Assembly: GCA_001940855.1 (NCBI GenBank)
Contig: MSGS01000066.1
Span: 30,265-94,264, forward strand
Origin: Christensenellaceae bacterium Phil1
GTDB lineage: Bacteria > Bacillota > Clostridia > Christensenellales > CAG-138
Direction: 5' to 3'
Length of the DNA stretch: 64,000 bases
Shown: positions 40,101-48,620 of the stretch, in pieces
How the letters are laid out: every line of letters starts with the position of its first letter
Numbering within the stretch: position 1 is the stretch's first letter
Position numbers and translations under genes: made by a program
Notes under the pieces: generated by a model
What the model was told of the DNA's origin: nothing
The model's database searches: none
What the model saw: the letters and a program-made list of their open reading frames with translations, nothing else

Positions 40101-43100
40101 TTTCGGAGAAATCCGTGTGAACGACAGCCGATGCAACGCCCAGAAGTTTCTCATACACGATTACTTTTTTGCAAAGGCGCTTGATAAAGTCCGTGCCGGC
40201 GGCGTTGTGATGTTCATTACCTCTAAGGGAACAATGGACAAAGCAAGCCCAGAGGTAAGAAAGTATATTGCCCAGAGAGCCGAGCTGTTAGGCGCAATCC
40301 GTCTGCCAGACAACACTTTCCGTGCCAATGCAGGCACGGAGGTCACAAGCGATATTATCATTCTGCAAAAGCGTGACCGTGTAATTGATGTTGAGCCAGA
40401 TTGGGCCTATTTGGACACGGACGAAAACGGCGTTACGATGAACAGCTATTTTGTTCAGCATCCAGAAATGGTGCTTGGGCAAATGCGGCTTGAAAGCACC
40501 CGTTTCGGAAAATCAGAGCCTACCTGCAAAGCCTATGAGGATAAATCTCTGTCCGAGCTGCTTAACGACGCCGTTCAAAGGATAAGCGGTGAAATCACAG
40601 AGCTTGACAATGAGATAGACCAAATCTCCGACGAACAGGACACATCCATTCCCGCCGACCCGAATGTACGCAATTTCTCATTTGCTCTGGTAGACGGCAA
40701 GGTTTATTTCCGAGAGAATGACCGTATGACCCCTGCCACCGTATCAATGACGGCGGAAAATCGTATCAAGGGACTTATTGAAATACGGGATTGTGTACGC
40801 AGGCTTATTGAGTATCAGACCGAGGATTATCCAGAGGAAATGATACGCACCGAGCAGGAAAACCTAAACCGTCTGTACGACAGCTATACCGAGAAATACG
40901 GTCTTATCAACAGCCGAGGGAATTATCTTGCCTTTGCGTCGGACGAGAGCTATTTTCTTTTGTGTTCTCTGGAAGTGCTTGATGACGAGGGCAATTTCAA
41001 GCGGAAAGCAGATATGTTCACAAAGCGGACTATCAAGCCGCACCGTGAAGTAACCTCGGTTGAAACATCGAGCGAAGCCCTCGCCCTATCCATCGGAGAG
41101 AAAGCCCGTGTTGATTTGCCCTATATGGAACAGCTTACGGGCAAAACGCAGGATGAGCTTGTGCAGGATTTACAAGGCGTTATCTTCAAAGTGCCGAACT
41201 CCGAGCCTGTTTCTTATGTAGCCGCAGACGAGTATCTGTCTGGCAATGTCCGCACGAAGCTCGTTATTGCACAAGCGGCAGCGAAGAATGACCCAGAGCT
41301 TGCGGTCAATGTGGAAGCCTTGAAGCAGGTCATCCCGAAAGACCTGTCCGCTGCCGAAATTTCCGTCCGTCTGGGAACGACTTGGATACCGCAGGAGGAT
41401 ATTCAGCAATTTGTTATGGAGCTGCTTACTCCGTCGCAGTATGCCAAAGGAAAAATAAAGGTGCGCTACACCGAGTTTAACGGCGACTGGTTTATTGAAA
41501 ACAAAAGCTCCGACTTCGATAATGTCAAGGCGAACAGCACCTACGGTACAAAGAGGGCTTCTGCCTACCGCATTATTGAGGATACTCTGAACCTGCGTGA
41601 TGTTCGTATCTTTGACTATGTGTATGATGAACAAGGCAACAAAAAAGCGGTGTTCAATGCAAAGGAAACGACGGCAGCACAGGCAAAGCAGGAAGCTATC
41701 AAGCAGGCATTTCAGGATTGGATATGGAAAGACCCAGAACGGCGAAACCGTCTTGTCCGATATTACAATGACACTTTTAACTGCATCCGTCCCCGTGAGT
41801 ATGACGGCAGCCATATCACTTTCGGCGGTATCAGTCCAGAAATCACCCTAAGACCGCACCAAGTAAACGCTATCGCTCATATCCTTTACGGCGGCAATAC
41901 ACTCCTTGCCCATAAGGTAGGTGCAGGCAAGACCTTTGAAATGGTAGCCGCTGCACAGGAAAGCAAGCGGCTCGGACTTTGCCAGAAATCAATGTTTGTT
42001 GTCCCCAATCACCTTGTCGGTCAGTGGGCATCCGAATATCTGCGGCTCTATCCGAGCGCCAATATCCTTGTCACGACCAAGCAGGATTTTGAAACGGGCA
42101 ACCGCAAGAAGTTCTGCGGACGCATTGCTACGGGCGACTACGATGCGGTCATTATCGGACACAGTCAGTTTGAGAAAATCCCGATGAGCGTGGAACGCCA
42201 GAAAATGCAGTTGGAAAAACAGCTCTTTGATATAGAACGAGGTATTGAAGATGTGCAGGCTTCCAAATGCGAACAATTCACGGTCAAGCAGCTTATGAAA
42301 ACCCGCAAGGGTATCAAGGCAAAGCTCGACAAGCTCAATGATACCAAGCGCAAGGATACGGTAATTGAGTTTGAACAGCTCGGCGTTGACCGCCTGTTCA
42401 TTGACGAGAGCCATTTTTACAAGAATTTGTACCTCTATACCAAGATGCGCAGAGTGGGCGGCATTGCACAGACCGAAGCCCAGAAGTCAAGCGACCTCTT
42501 TATGAAGTGCCGCTATCTGGACGAAATCACGGGCAACCGAGGAACGATTTTCGCAACAGGTACGCCCGTCAGCAATTCTATGGTGGAGCTGTACTCGGTG
42601 CAGAGATATTTGCAGTACGACACTCTGGTACGGAATGGCTTACAGCATTTTGACAGTTGGGCATCCACCTTCGGAGAAACCATAACGGCTCTGGAGCTTG
42701 CCCCAGAGGGGTCAAGCTACCGCCCGAAAACAAGGTTTGCAAAGTTTCACAACCTGCCAGAGCTGATGCAGATGTTCCGTGAGGTAGCCGACATTCAGAC
42801 CGCCGATATGCTGAAACTCCCCGTGCCAAAGGTCAACTACCGCAATATCAAGGTCGCTCCGAGCGAAATCCAAACGGAAATGGTCGCCTCCCTCGCAAAG
42901 AGAGCCGAGAAAGTCCGTGACAGACTTGTAGAGCCGTATATCGACAATATGCTGAAAATCACGAATGACGGGCGCAAGCTGGCACTCGACCAAAGGCTTA
43001 TCGACCCGATGCTGCCAGACTTTGAAATCAGCAAGGTCAACGCCTGCGTGGATAATGTGTATCGTATCTGGACGGAAAACGCCGATACACGGGCAACGCA

Positions 43101-44319
43101 GCTTGTATTCTGCGACCTGTCAACGCCCAAAAACGACGGCACTTTCAATGTCTACGACGATATACGAACAAAGCTGATCGACAGGGGTATCCCTGCGGAG
43201 CAGATACGCTTTATTCACGAAGCGACTACCGACGCACAGAAAAAGGAGCTATTTGCAAAGGTAAGAAGCGGCGAAGTGCGTATCCTCTTAGGCTCTACCC
43301 CGAAAATGGGAGCAGGTACGAATGTGCAGGACAGGCTCAAAGCAATTCATAATCTGGACTGTCCGTGGCGACCGAGCGACCTTGAACAGAGGCAAGGGCG
43401 TATTGAACGGCAAGGAAATATTTTCCCAGAGGTTGAGGTCTATCGCTATGTTACCGAGCAGACCTTTGACGCCTACCTTTATCAGTTGGTAGAGAGCAAG
43501 CAGAAATTTATCAGCCAGATAATGACGAGCAAAAGCCCCGTCCGTTCTGCCGAAGATGTGGACGAGGTTGCGCTGTCCTTTGCCGAGGTCAAAATGCTTG
43601 CCACAGGCGACGAGCGTTTCAAAGAGAAAATGGATTTGGATATACAGGTATCAAAGCTGCGTGTACTCAAACAAAGCTATCTGTCCGAGCATTACGACCT
43701 TGAGGACAGGATACTCAAATTCTATCCGCAGACCATAAAGGAGTATGAGGAACGCATTGCGGGCTACGAAAGCGATACGGCACTTGCCGAGCAGCACAAG
43801 CCGCAAGGCGAGGATAAGTTCTGCCAGATGACCATAAAAGGCGTGACCTTTACCGAAAAAGCAGCCGCAGGCGAAATGCTCCTTGCCGTCTGCAAGGAAA
43901 ACACTCTTGTAAGTCCTGTGGAAATCGGCAGATACCGTGGTTTCAGAATGGAGGTTTATTATGATACGCTCAACACCCATTATTGCTTAAACCTTTGCGG
44001 GAAAGCAAAGCACAAGATCGAATTGGGCAGCGATGCGCTCGGCAATCTGACCCGAATTGAAAATGAGCTTGCGAAAATCCCTGTAAAATTGGAGGTCGCA
44101 AAGACAAAACGGGCGGAAACCATCGAGCAGCTACAAACCGCAAAAGCAGAGGTTGAAAAGCCGTTTGCCTCTGAAGATGAGCTGCGGGAAAAGACGGAAC
44201 GGCTGAACGCTCTCAATATCGAGCTTAATCTGAACGAGAAATACCGTTCCGTTATGGACACCGAGCCAGACCAGAGCGAGGAGCAACCCGAAAGAAAATG
44301 TGCAAATCGAGAGAGATAA
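37180..44319 (+). CDS. Giant helicase / N6-DNA-methylase of the ICE
   Basis: 2379 aa from the first ATG after the amber codon; the intended protein from 36841 would be 2492 aa. In order: N-terminal domain, a disordered linker (about 170-290), multiple ICE 'LPD'-type domains, an N6-methylase domain (motif I EPSCGTGNFFG, catalytic-type motif NVPFG instead of NPPY, about residues 890-1010), then an SNF2/DEAD-like helicase (HKVGAGKTFEMV Walker A about 1580, FIDESHFYKN, RQGRIERQGN arginine finger about 2070-2075) and a coiled C-terminus. Such proteins are thought to protect and process incoming DNA. No ribosome site is visible at 37180, so expression after the stop is doubtful. Confidence 0.85.
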   Translation: MNGRYEQAVIERLSDRFGNTESTNLASALTETAKNAVEDNLQDYFSQLKGFTRDSFLEELDDFNVEVCYRRLVTNSVAFMLMSRCGLDTNEHFDREDFEDIINFNTPATINALGIATSDISEMALKKISLAIQNLQIAEKGTNRTFVPESKSQYNIGRIQPERSENNGRNHLQQAGRLSYSRPDITDRARNSAWQIRTDAQELSGAAQASDLSQSADIGQAEGASVSDRADGSPEVGASDEAAFSRTGRDGGTERESPDAVGTENEQHPQSSGGSDYDRADLQVSVADADEVKVNLPTVEEQIEMIAEAEDEKSSAFAVSQEDIDSVLTRGSGIQNGKYRIYRQFQKYEDSKSNIAFLKKEYGIGGGTHFYPDGTNGSEWHDGKGIGIEKHGSYTNPDLRLSWSKVEKRLRELIKADRYLNPKEKEHYPEFLESVSAPQYEIDTQRKILRQRFIDANRDLPPADKRDTLALRLSDFIRDLDGYEKDLLSNGECSDLADVTAEQMEQHLSDPATVQQLLDFLTQIQWKTTSVFSRSNAWKFSEELRELYPLRYLYNEGDVVYIGADKYEITDFDENAVSLRNAEFPLFGKEYSREDFEEKLKENPANDHLKVVVTEKQRTEAPSEKKPDGIQFSIGFSKHPAFYDRRLNDRYTDLSFALGNKLLGILDEKQHRERESKEIGWYHKTDFEITATVGGEDFHYEGRFDIGDGEGDLIGKEITIDNRKYVVESVGRISGDVSMRDITFQNNTGLPINRVEKIGYIRSLLEQAKTELPPEEKAEAPAVLSADRHNFRITDDTLGVGVAKEKFRGNMAAINLLHELEIENRLATPEEQEILSRYVGWGGLSMAFDEHNAAWADEFKELYARLSPEEYSAAMESTLTAFYTPPIVIKAMYEALDRLGFSQGNILEPSCGTGNFFGLLPESMAGSKLHGIELDPLTGKIAKQLYQKADIAIEGFEQTKLPDDHFDVVIGNVPFGEIRVNDSRCNAQKFLIHDYFFAKALDKVRAGGVVMFITSKGTMDKASPEVRKYIAQRAELLGAIRLPDNTFRANAGTEVTSDIIILQKRDRVIDVEPDWAYLDTDENGVTMNSYFVQHPEMVLGQMRLESTRFGKSEPTCKAYEDKSLSELLNDAVQRISGEITELDNEIDQISDEQDTSIPADPNVRNFSFALVDGKVYFRENDRMTPATVSMTAENRIKGLIEIRDCVRRLIEYQTEDYPEEMIRTEQENLNRLYDSYTEKYGLINSRGNYLAFASDESYFLLCSLEVLDDEGNFKRKADMFTKRTIKPHREVTSVETSSEALALSIGEKARVDLPYMEQLTGKTQDELVQDLQGVIFKVPNSEPVSYVAADEYLSGNVRTKLVIAQAAAKNDPELAVNVEALKQVIPKDLSAAEISVRLGTTWIPQEDIQQFVMELLTPSQYAKGKIKVRYTEFNGDWFIENKSSDFDNVKANSTYGTKRASAYRIIEDTLNLRDVRIFDYVYDEQGNKKAVFNAKETTAAQAKQEAIKQAFQDWIWKDPERRNRLVRYYNDTFNCIRPREYDGSHITFGGISPEITLRPHQVNAIAHILYGGNTLLAHKVGAGKTFEMVAAAQESKRLGLCQKSMFVVPNHLVGQWASEYLRLYPSANILVTTKQDFETGNRKKFCGRIATGDYDAVIIGHSQFEKIPMSVERQKMQLEKQLFDIERGIEDVQASKCEQFTVKQLMKTRKGIKAKLDKLNDTKRKDTVIEFEQLGVDRLFIDESHFYKNLYLYTKMRRVGGIAQTEAQKSSDLFMKCRYLDEITGNRGTIFATGTPVSNSMVELYSVQRYLQYDTLVRNGLQHFDSWASTFGETITALELAPEGSSYRPKTRFAKFHNLPELMQMFREVADIQTADMLKLPVPKVNYRNIKVAPSEIQTEMVASLAKRAEKVRDRLVEPYIDNMLKITNDGRKLALDQRLIDPMLPDFEISKVNACVDNVYRIWTENADTRATQLVFCDLSTPKNDGTFNVYDDIRTKLIDRGIPAEQIRFIHEATTDAQKKELFAKVRSGEVRILLGSTPKMGAGTNVQDRLKAIHNLDCPWRPSDLEQRQGRIERQGNIFPEVEVYRYVTEQTFDAYLYQLVESKQKFISQIMTSKSPVRSAEDVDEVALSFAEVKMLATGDERFKEKMDLDIQVSKLRVLKQSYLSEHYDLEDRILKFYPQTIKEYEERIAGYESDTALAEQHKPQGEDKFCQMTIKGVTFTEKAAAGEMLLAVCKENTLVSPVEIGRYRGFRMEVYYDTLNTHYCLNLCGKAKHKIELGSDALGNLTRIENELAKIPVKLEVAKTKRAETIEQLQTAKAEVEKPFASEDELREKTERLNALNIELNLNEKYRSVMDTEPDQSEEQPERKCANRER
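37616..37644 (+). promoter_or_regulatory. Internal promoter for tnpV
   Basis: TTGTAC (37616-37621), 17 bp, perfect TATAAT (37639-37644), 35 bp before the tnpV ATG and inside the helicase/methylase frame. With the AAGGAG at 37665-37670 it gives tnpV complete signals of its own. Confidence 0.55.
37679..38032 (+). CDS. tnpV: TnpV protein, nested out of frame in the helicase/methylase gene
   Basis: 117 aa of the TnpV transposon-protein family (MDAITYSRQGDYLIPDL start, PLGRYAQMHRSYLEQHK, YLNLLTSGKLKEHL, Q..RMNNIRSQAEE). It is read in a different frame from the 2379-aa protein, entirely inside it, with AAGGAG 8 nt before its ATG and a promoter upstream. In the other frame this stretch codes for the low-complexity linker of the big protein, so both reading frames can be tolerated. 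Its role is unknown. Confidence 0.8.
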   Translation: MDAITYSRQGDYLIPDLTLPTEQEIPLGRYAQMHRSYLEQHKRVTYLNLLTSGKLKEHLYQTEQTALQRLELLTKQLSAEQGVTEELKEKAPMQWVQRMNNIRSQAEEVIMTELIYK

Positions 44320-44396
44320 TGCTGTTTGTATATTTGTAATGACCTTTTTGGGGCAGTATAATAGGTACAAGAAGTATTAAATCGGAGGTGAAAACC

Positions 44397-44726
44397 GTGC
44401 TTGATAATTTCAAATTTGAAACCTTTGTCGATGCGCACAGTAATATTTTCGAGGAATATCTAAGCTCCGTCATATCCAATCTGCGAGAAACCAATTCCGA
44501 ATACCGTTCCATAGAGGAAAAGATAGAGAGCCTTTACAGGCAGTATCCGAAAGTAATGGCGGTGTTCGATACGGAGAAACCAAGCGATTTATCCGAGCAG
44601 GAATGTACGGCGCTGATAGAAATTCTGGAGCTTCGGGCAAGGCTCTGCGATATGCAGCAGGAAGCGATTTATTTCCGAGGCTGCTATGACAGCGTGGGTT
44701 ATCTGAAAAAAGCAGGCATTTTATAA
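44397..44726 (+). CDS. ICE hypothetical protein
   Basis: 109 aa, helical. The GTG at 44397 is chosen: GGAGG at 44384-44388 is 8 nt upstream, while the earlier GTG at 44388 overlaps it. Contains an EEKIESLYRQYPKV coiled stretch and CTALIEILELRARL. Nothing recognisable; the gene is the last normal ICE gene before the AT-rich cargo. Confidence 0.65.
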   Translation: MLDNFKFETFVDAHSNIFEEYLSSVISNLRETNSEYRSIEEKIESLYRQYPKVMAVFDTEKPSDLSEQECTALIEILELRARLCDMQQEAIYFRGCYDSVGYLKKAGIL

Positions 44727-44781
44727 CCGAGAACGGCGGCATTGGCGAAAAGCTGATGCCGCTTTTACATAGTTACAAGGG

Positions 44782-44810
44782 TGGAAAAACTCTCAAAAAA
44801 ATGGTATAAT
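44782..44810 (+). promoter_or_regulatory. Promoter of the HEPN-motif cargo gene
   Basis: TGGAAA (44782-44787), 17 bp, perfect TATAAT (44805-44810), then GGGGGG and the ATG at 44833. The cargo gene thus has its own promoter and, at its end, its own terminator. Confidence 0.6.
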
Positions 44811-44832
44811 AATAAAAAGGGGGGCGTTAGAT

Positions 44833-46656
44833 ATGCTAACAGAAGAAAAGCAAAGAATATGTGATGCCATTTTTCATTATATAACAAAAGAGTTGGATGT
44901 ATGGATTGACTCTCAAATTTTCACTAAGACAGCCTTTTCCGAATTAGGCGAACTATATTATACCCATATTTTAAATAATGTTGAAAATGCTGATATGACT
45001 TTATTAAATGCTGTGATAAGAAGAATAAAGCCAAGAGATATAGAATGCAATACGCAGGAAGATTATTATGTTGCTCTGTGTAAAATACTGCATTTCAACA
45101 CATTGCCATATATGGAGTTGGTGGATGTTGAAAGAGAATACAATGAGATATTTGTTCAAAAATTTGATATAGTAATGCGAAAATACCAAGCAGAAATAAA
45201 TAGGATTGATGCGGAACTCACACAAACAAAGCAGTCTATTGATACAATTAAAAGAGCTAAACCAAGTTACTCTTTTATGAGAGATATATCTACCGAGGAA
45301 CAAAATCTTTATGAACTCAGCTTAAAATGTAACTCATTAAGAACACGAAAGGAAATGTTGATATTTGTAAAAGATTATGTTTCTTCAAAGCTATCTGAGT
45401 TTTGTAATTTGCAAGATGTGCAATGCGTTGAAAATGCAAAAAAGAATGAAGCGTTGAAACTAAGTAAACAAGACAGTTACGGTGCTGACATTTCTTTTTC
45501 GTCATATCGTGATTATGTAGATATAGCAGAAGATGATATAGATAGACCATATGCTTTATTTTATAAAGTTAAGATGTATGTGATTTTGGAAAATGCAAAA
45601 AAAAAATATCAATATTCTTGCTATACAAAGTCGGATGATGAAGCGTTGGAAGATTATAAAGACTATGTTCAGCAAATTCCCCAAATTGATGATTTGCATT
45701 CATATAAAAACACTAATCCAGCAAGTTACAATGCTGCTTTAGAGAAATTGATTTTGAATTATAAGTTGTTAGACGATTTGAAAGACAAGTTGGTATCAAG
45801 TGTTTGCTTGCGAGAACGAAAGTCCGTTTTACTAAAAGCGGTAGAATTATATGAACAAGGCGAATATGAAACATTTAATAATATCTTGCCAATACAGATT
45901 GAGGGAATGTTTGCAGACTATTTGCAGGACACAACAATTTTTTTGCGATTTTCAAAAATGGAACTATATTTGAACGCCGTTTTGAAAGAGAAAATTCAAC
46001 ACCTACAAGAAGTTAAAAGCGACATCTATCCAGAAGCAGTTGAATATTTTATGTATTATTTTAATAATATGATTCGCAATAAGATTGCGCACGGAAGGTA
46101 TAAGGGAAATCAAAACGAGAAAATTCAAGACGAGATTTTCGCAAATGAACTGATATTAGATATGGGAATGTTAGTACATATGTTGTCCAGAAAGAGCGAA
46201 ACAGAAAAAATGTATCGCTTTGTTCACGGATACAAAAAACATTATGAACAAGTAATACGCTCGTCTGAAGAGCATCAATGTTTTGGGGCTTTATTCAATG
46301 ATATGATTGGAGAAAAAACAATAGCTGACTACGATACTATTGAACGGTATAGACCTATTCAAGTTGCATATTGGCTGGTAAACCCATATTACGAAAAGAT
46401 TTATGGACAGGTAGATGATAAAAAAGATTTGTTGGATTTGCGAAACGAATTTTTAAGTAAGGAGTTTTGGGACTATGTTTTGCAAAGGCTGAATTGTGTT
46501 ATTAGTCAAGGCTATGACTATTTGGGAATAAATATGGAATTCCTATCAGTAGTCAAAGGCTTATTTAGCTGCGATATTAGCACAGAAGTTAAACAGGTTT
46601 TGCAAAAAGTGAATGCAGCATTATCAAGAATAAGAGATATGCAACAACAGAATTAA
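44833..46656 (+). CDS. AT-rich cargo protein with a HEPN-like RNase motif; candidate defence protein
   Basis: 607 aa, no known family recognised. Base and codon use are far more AT-rich than the neighbouring ICE genes, so it was acquired separately. The N-terminal two-thirds is helical with a coiled segment (about 120-175). Near residues 409-425 it reads YFNNMIRNKIAHGRY: R415-x4-H420 followed by GR is the active-site pattern of HEPN ribonuclease domains, found in many abortive-infection and toxin proteins. It is monocistronic with its own promoter and terminator, as expected for an accessory defence gene. A DUF4209/DUF7380-like membership is possible but unproven. Confidence 0.55.
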   Translation: MLTEEKQRICDAIFHYITKELDVWIDSQIFTKTAFSELGELYYTHILNNVENADMTLLNAVIRRIKPRDIECNTQEDYYVALCKILHFNTLPYMELVDVEREYNEIFVQKFDIVMRKYQAEINRIDAELTQTKQSIDTIKRAKPSYSFMRDISTEEQNLYELSLKCNSLRTRKEMLIFVKDYVSSKLSEFCNLQDVQCVENAKKNEALKLSKQDSYGADISFSSYRDYVDIAEDDIDRPYALFYKVKMYVILENAKKKYQYSCYTKSDDEALEDYKDYVQQIPQIDDLHSYKNTNPASYNAALEKLILNYKLLDDLKDKLVSSVCLRERKSVLLKAVELYEQGEYETFNNILPIQIEGMFADYLQDTTIFLRFSKMELYLNAVLKEKIQHLQEVKSDIYPEAVEYFMYYFNNMIRNKIAHGRYKGNQNEKIQDEIFANELILDMGMLVHMLSRKSETEKMYRFVHGYKKHYEQVIRSSEEHQCFGALFNDMIGEKTIADYDTIERYRPIQVAYWLVNPYYEKIYGQVDDKKDLLDLRNEFLSKEFWDYVLQRLNCVISQGYDYLGINMEFLSVVKGLFSCDISTEVKQVLQKVNAALSRIRDMQQQN

Positions 46657-46672
46657 AAATGAGTTATACATA

Positions 46673-46712
46673 GCCGAGTAGTTTTCACTTAACGGAAATC
46701 ACTCGGCTTTTT
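46673..46712 (+). terminator. Terminator of the cargo gene
   Basis: GCCGAGT (46673-46679) pairs with ACTCGGC (46701-46707), then TTTTT. It marks the 3' edge of the AT-rich insert before normal ICE sequence resumes. Confidence 0.8.
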
Positions 46713-46737
46713 CTATTTCTGGAGGTGATTTGATTGA

Positions 46738-47718
46738 ATGAGAAGCAGCAGACCATATGTGCAGCTTGACCTTGCGGTTATTGAACAGGCACGACAAATG
46801 GACTTGCTCTCCTATCTCAGAGCTTATGAGCCGAACAATCTGGTGCGTGTCGGCGGCAATGTTTACTGCACCAGAGAGCACGACAGCCTAAAGATTTCTA
46901 ACGGCAAATGGTTTTGGTGGTCGAGAGGTATCGGCGGCGTTTCCGCCCTTGACTATCTTATCAAGGTCAAGAATTACGGATTTGTTGAAGCCGTCGAAGC
47001 TCTGACGGGAGGTGCGGTTGAATGGACACCGCCGCAACCGCCGAAAAAGGACGAGCCGAAAGTTTTGCTTTTGCCGCCGAAGAACAAGGACTGTAACCGA
47101 GTGGCACAGTATCTTTTCGGGCGTGGTATAGATTATCAGCTCATACAGGAGTGCATTGCAGACGGTACGATTTACGAAAGTACCGATTATCACAATGCCG
47201 TTTTTGTGGGCAAGGATAAAAGCGGAACACCAAAGTATGCCGCCTTGCGCAGTACACTTGGCAGTTCCTTTAAGCAGGACGCATCGGGCAGCGACAAGCG
47301 GTATTCGTTCCGACTGCTTGCAAAAGAGCCGATAAACACGGTGCATTTATTTGAAGCAGCCATTGATTTACTGTCCTATGCGACCTACCTTAAATGCGAG
47401 GGCAAGGACTATCGGACACTAAATCTGCTCTCTTTGTCGGGCGTATATCAACCAAAAAAGGAGCTGAGCGAGAGCAAAGTTCCCATTGCGCTGTCCACTT
47501 ATCTCAAAGAAAATCCGCAAATCAAGACCGTTGTTCTGCATCTTGACAATGACAAAACAGGCAGGTTGTGTACTGCCGCCTTAACCGAATTACTGAAAAA
47601 GGACTATGAAATCGTTGATTCTCCGCCGCCTGTCGGCAAGGATGTCAACGATTTTTTAATGTCCTATCTGGGGCTTTCAAGGCAAAAGCCCGTCCGTGAA
47701 AGGAGTGATGTCCGTTGA
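46738..47718 (+). CDS. DUF3991/Toprim-domain protein (primase-like)
   Basis: 326 aa. The N-terminal DUF3991-type part has VRVGGNVYCTREHDSLKI and WFWWSRGIGGVSALDYLI, a degenerate zinc-free primase head; the C-terminal Toprim-like part has VHLFEAAIDLLSYA (E in place of the usual EG) and VVLHLDNDKTGR with the DxD-type acidic pair. It may prime the second strand in the recipient. GGAGG lies upstream of the ATG. Confidence 0.8.
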   Translation: MRSSRPYVQLDLAVIEQARQMDLLSYLRAYEPNNLVRVGGNVYCTREHDSLKISNGKWFWWSRGIGGVSALDYLIKVKNYGFVEAVEALTGGAVEWTPPQPPKKDEPKVLLLPPKNKDCNRVAQYLFGRGIDYQLIQECIADGTIYESTDYHNAVFVGKDKSGTPKYAALRSTLGSSFKQDASGSDKRYSFRLLAKEPINTVHLFEAAIDLLSYATYLKCEGKDYRTLNLLSLSGVYQPKKELSESKVPIALSTYLKENPQIKTVVLHLDNDKTGRLCTAALTELLKKDYEIVDSPPPVGKDVNDFLMSYLGLSRQKPVRERSDVR

Positions 47719-47793
47719 TTGTGCAGCAGGTTTTTTGAAAAAAGCGCAGCCAAACCGACCCTAAATTTAAGAACGAAAGTGAGGAAATGACGA

Positions 47794-48087
47794 TTGAAAA
47801 ACTATGATGTGACCCTTACCGCCCACTATGAAAAGACCGTTTCCGTTTGCGCCGACAGCCCAGAACAGGCGGCAGAGAAAGTCAAAATTATTCTCTTTGA
47901 TACCGACCTTATCGAGTTTTCCGACGATGATTTTGTCTGCGGCGAAGCCGATATTACCGAGCATAGTAAGGACGGTCTTGATGATACCGATGAGGAAGAA
48001 TTGTCCGAAGAAGATGATTGTTCGGACTGTCCGTACTTCTGCCCCGTGTGCGGAGAATGTCTGTATGAGGACGAGTGCGAAGAATGA
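47794..48087 (+). CDS. DpnD/PcfM family protein
   Basis: 97 aa starting with TTG (LKNYDVTLTAHYEKTVSV, then SPEQAAEKV), the DpnD/PcfM pattern also seen near conjugation genes. The second half is very acidic and ends with CSDCPYFCPVCGECLYEDEC, seven closely spaced cysteines that could bind zinc. Function unknown; GAGG lies just upstream of the start. Confidence 0.7.
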   Translation: MKNYDVTLTAHYEKTVSVCADSPEQAAEKVKIILFDTDLIEFSDDDFVCGEADITEHSKDGLDDTDEEELSEEDDCSDCPYFCPVCGECLYEDECEE

Positions 48088-48105
48088 TATGTCTTACCAA
48101 GCACT

Positions 48106-48148
48106 GAATTTGGCTAACCAAATTCGCTTGTTAGGGGTCAGCCCCTAA
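48106..48148. other. Two adjacent perfect hairpins before mobC: candidate ICE oriT
   Basis: GAATTTGG-ctaa-CCAAATTC (48106-48125, 8-bp stem) and TTAGGGG-tcag-CCCCTAA (48131-48148, 7-bp stem), in a non-coding gap immediately upstream of DUF3789, mobC and the relaxase. No T-runs follow, so they are not good terminators. This is where an origin of transfer often lies; no nick site can be assigned. Confidence 0.4.
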
Positions 48149-48178
48149 TACCCCGTGAGAACAGAAAGGAGTTTGAGA

Positions 48179-48331
48179 ATGAGTGAGTTTATATTTTTCA
48201 TCATCGGCATAATGCTCGGCGGGCTGACAGGCGTTATGATTATGTGCTGCTTGCAGATAAACCGTCTGTCCGAGAGAAAGGAAGTGAAAAATGCGAAAAC
48301 GAAATGTGCAGATACTTTTCCGTCTGACTGA
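48179..48331 (+). CDS. DUF3789-like small membrane protein
   Basis: 50 aa: one hydrophobic helix (FIFFIIGIMLGGLTGVMIMCC) followed by a short polar tail that overlaps the mobC start in another frame by 41 bp. AAAGGAG precedes the ATG. Members occur in many Firmicutes conjugative elements; function unknown. Confidence 0.65.
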   Translation: MSEFIFFIIGIMLGGLTGVMIMCCLQINRLSERKEVKNAKTKCADTFPSD

Positions 48332-48620
48332 AGAAGAAGCCGAGCAGCTTAACGAGCTTGTGCGAAAATCGGGTCGCTCAAAAGAAGCATTCCTCAGAGA
48401 AACGGTAAAGGGCTACCGCCTGTGCGAGAAGCCCGACCCAGAGTTTTATAAAATGATGCGTGAGCTGTCGGCTATCGGCAACCGTATCAATCAGCTTGCG
48501 GTCAAGGCAAACGCCCTCGGCTTTATCGACACGCCGATGCTCCGAGATGAAGCGAGAAAGTGGCACGAGTTTCAAATCGAAATCCGCAAAACGTATCTGC
48601 TGCCCCGCAGGGTATCTTAA
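48291..48620 (+). CDS. mobC: MobC-type relaxosome accessory protein
   Basis: 109 aa: N-terminal ribbon-helix-helix (NVQILFRLTEEEAEQLNELVRKSGRSKEAFLRE) and the family segment MMRELSAIGNRINQLAVKAN. It helps the relaxase load at oriT. Its stop overlaps the relaxase start (TAATG), so the two are coupled. Confidence 0.87.
   Translation: MRKRNVQILFRLTEEEAEQLNELVRKSGRSKEAFLRETVKGYRLCEKPDPEFYKMMRELSAIGNRINQLAVKANALGFIDTPMLRDEARKWHEFQIEIRKTYLLPRRVS

Noticed and set aside
48560..48620. Upstream in-frame extension of the relaxase
   Set aside because: It lies inside mobC and lacks the family N-terminus; the ATG at 48620 gives the expected start and a coupled stop/start.
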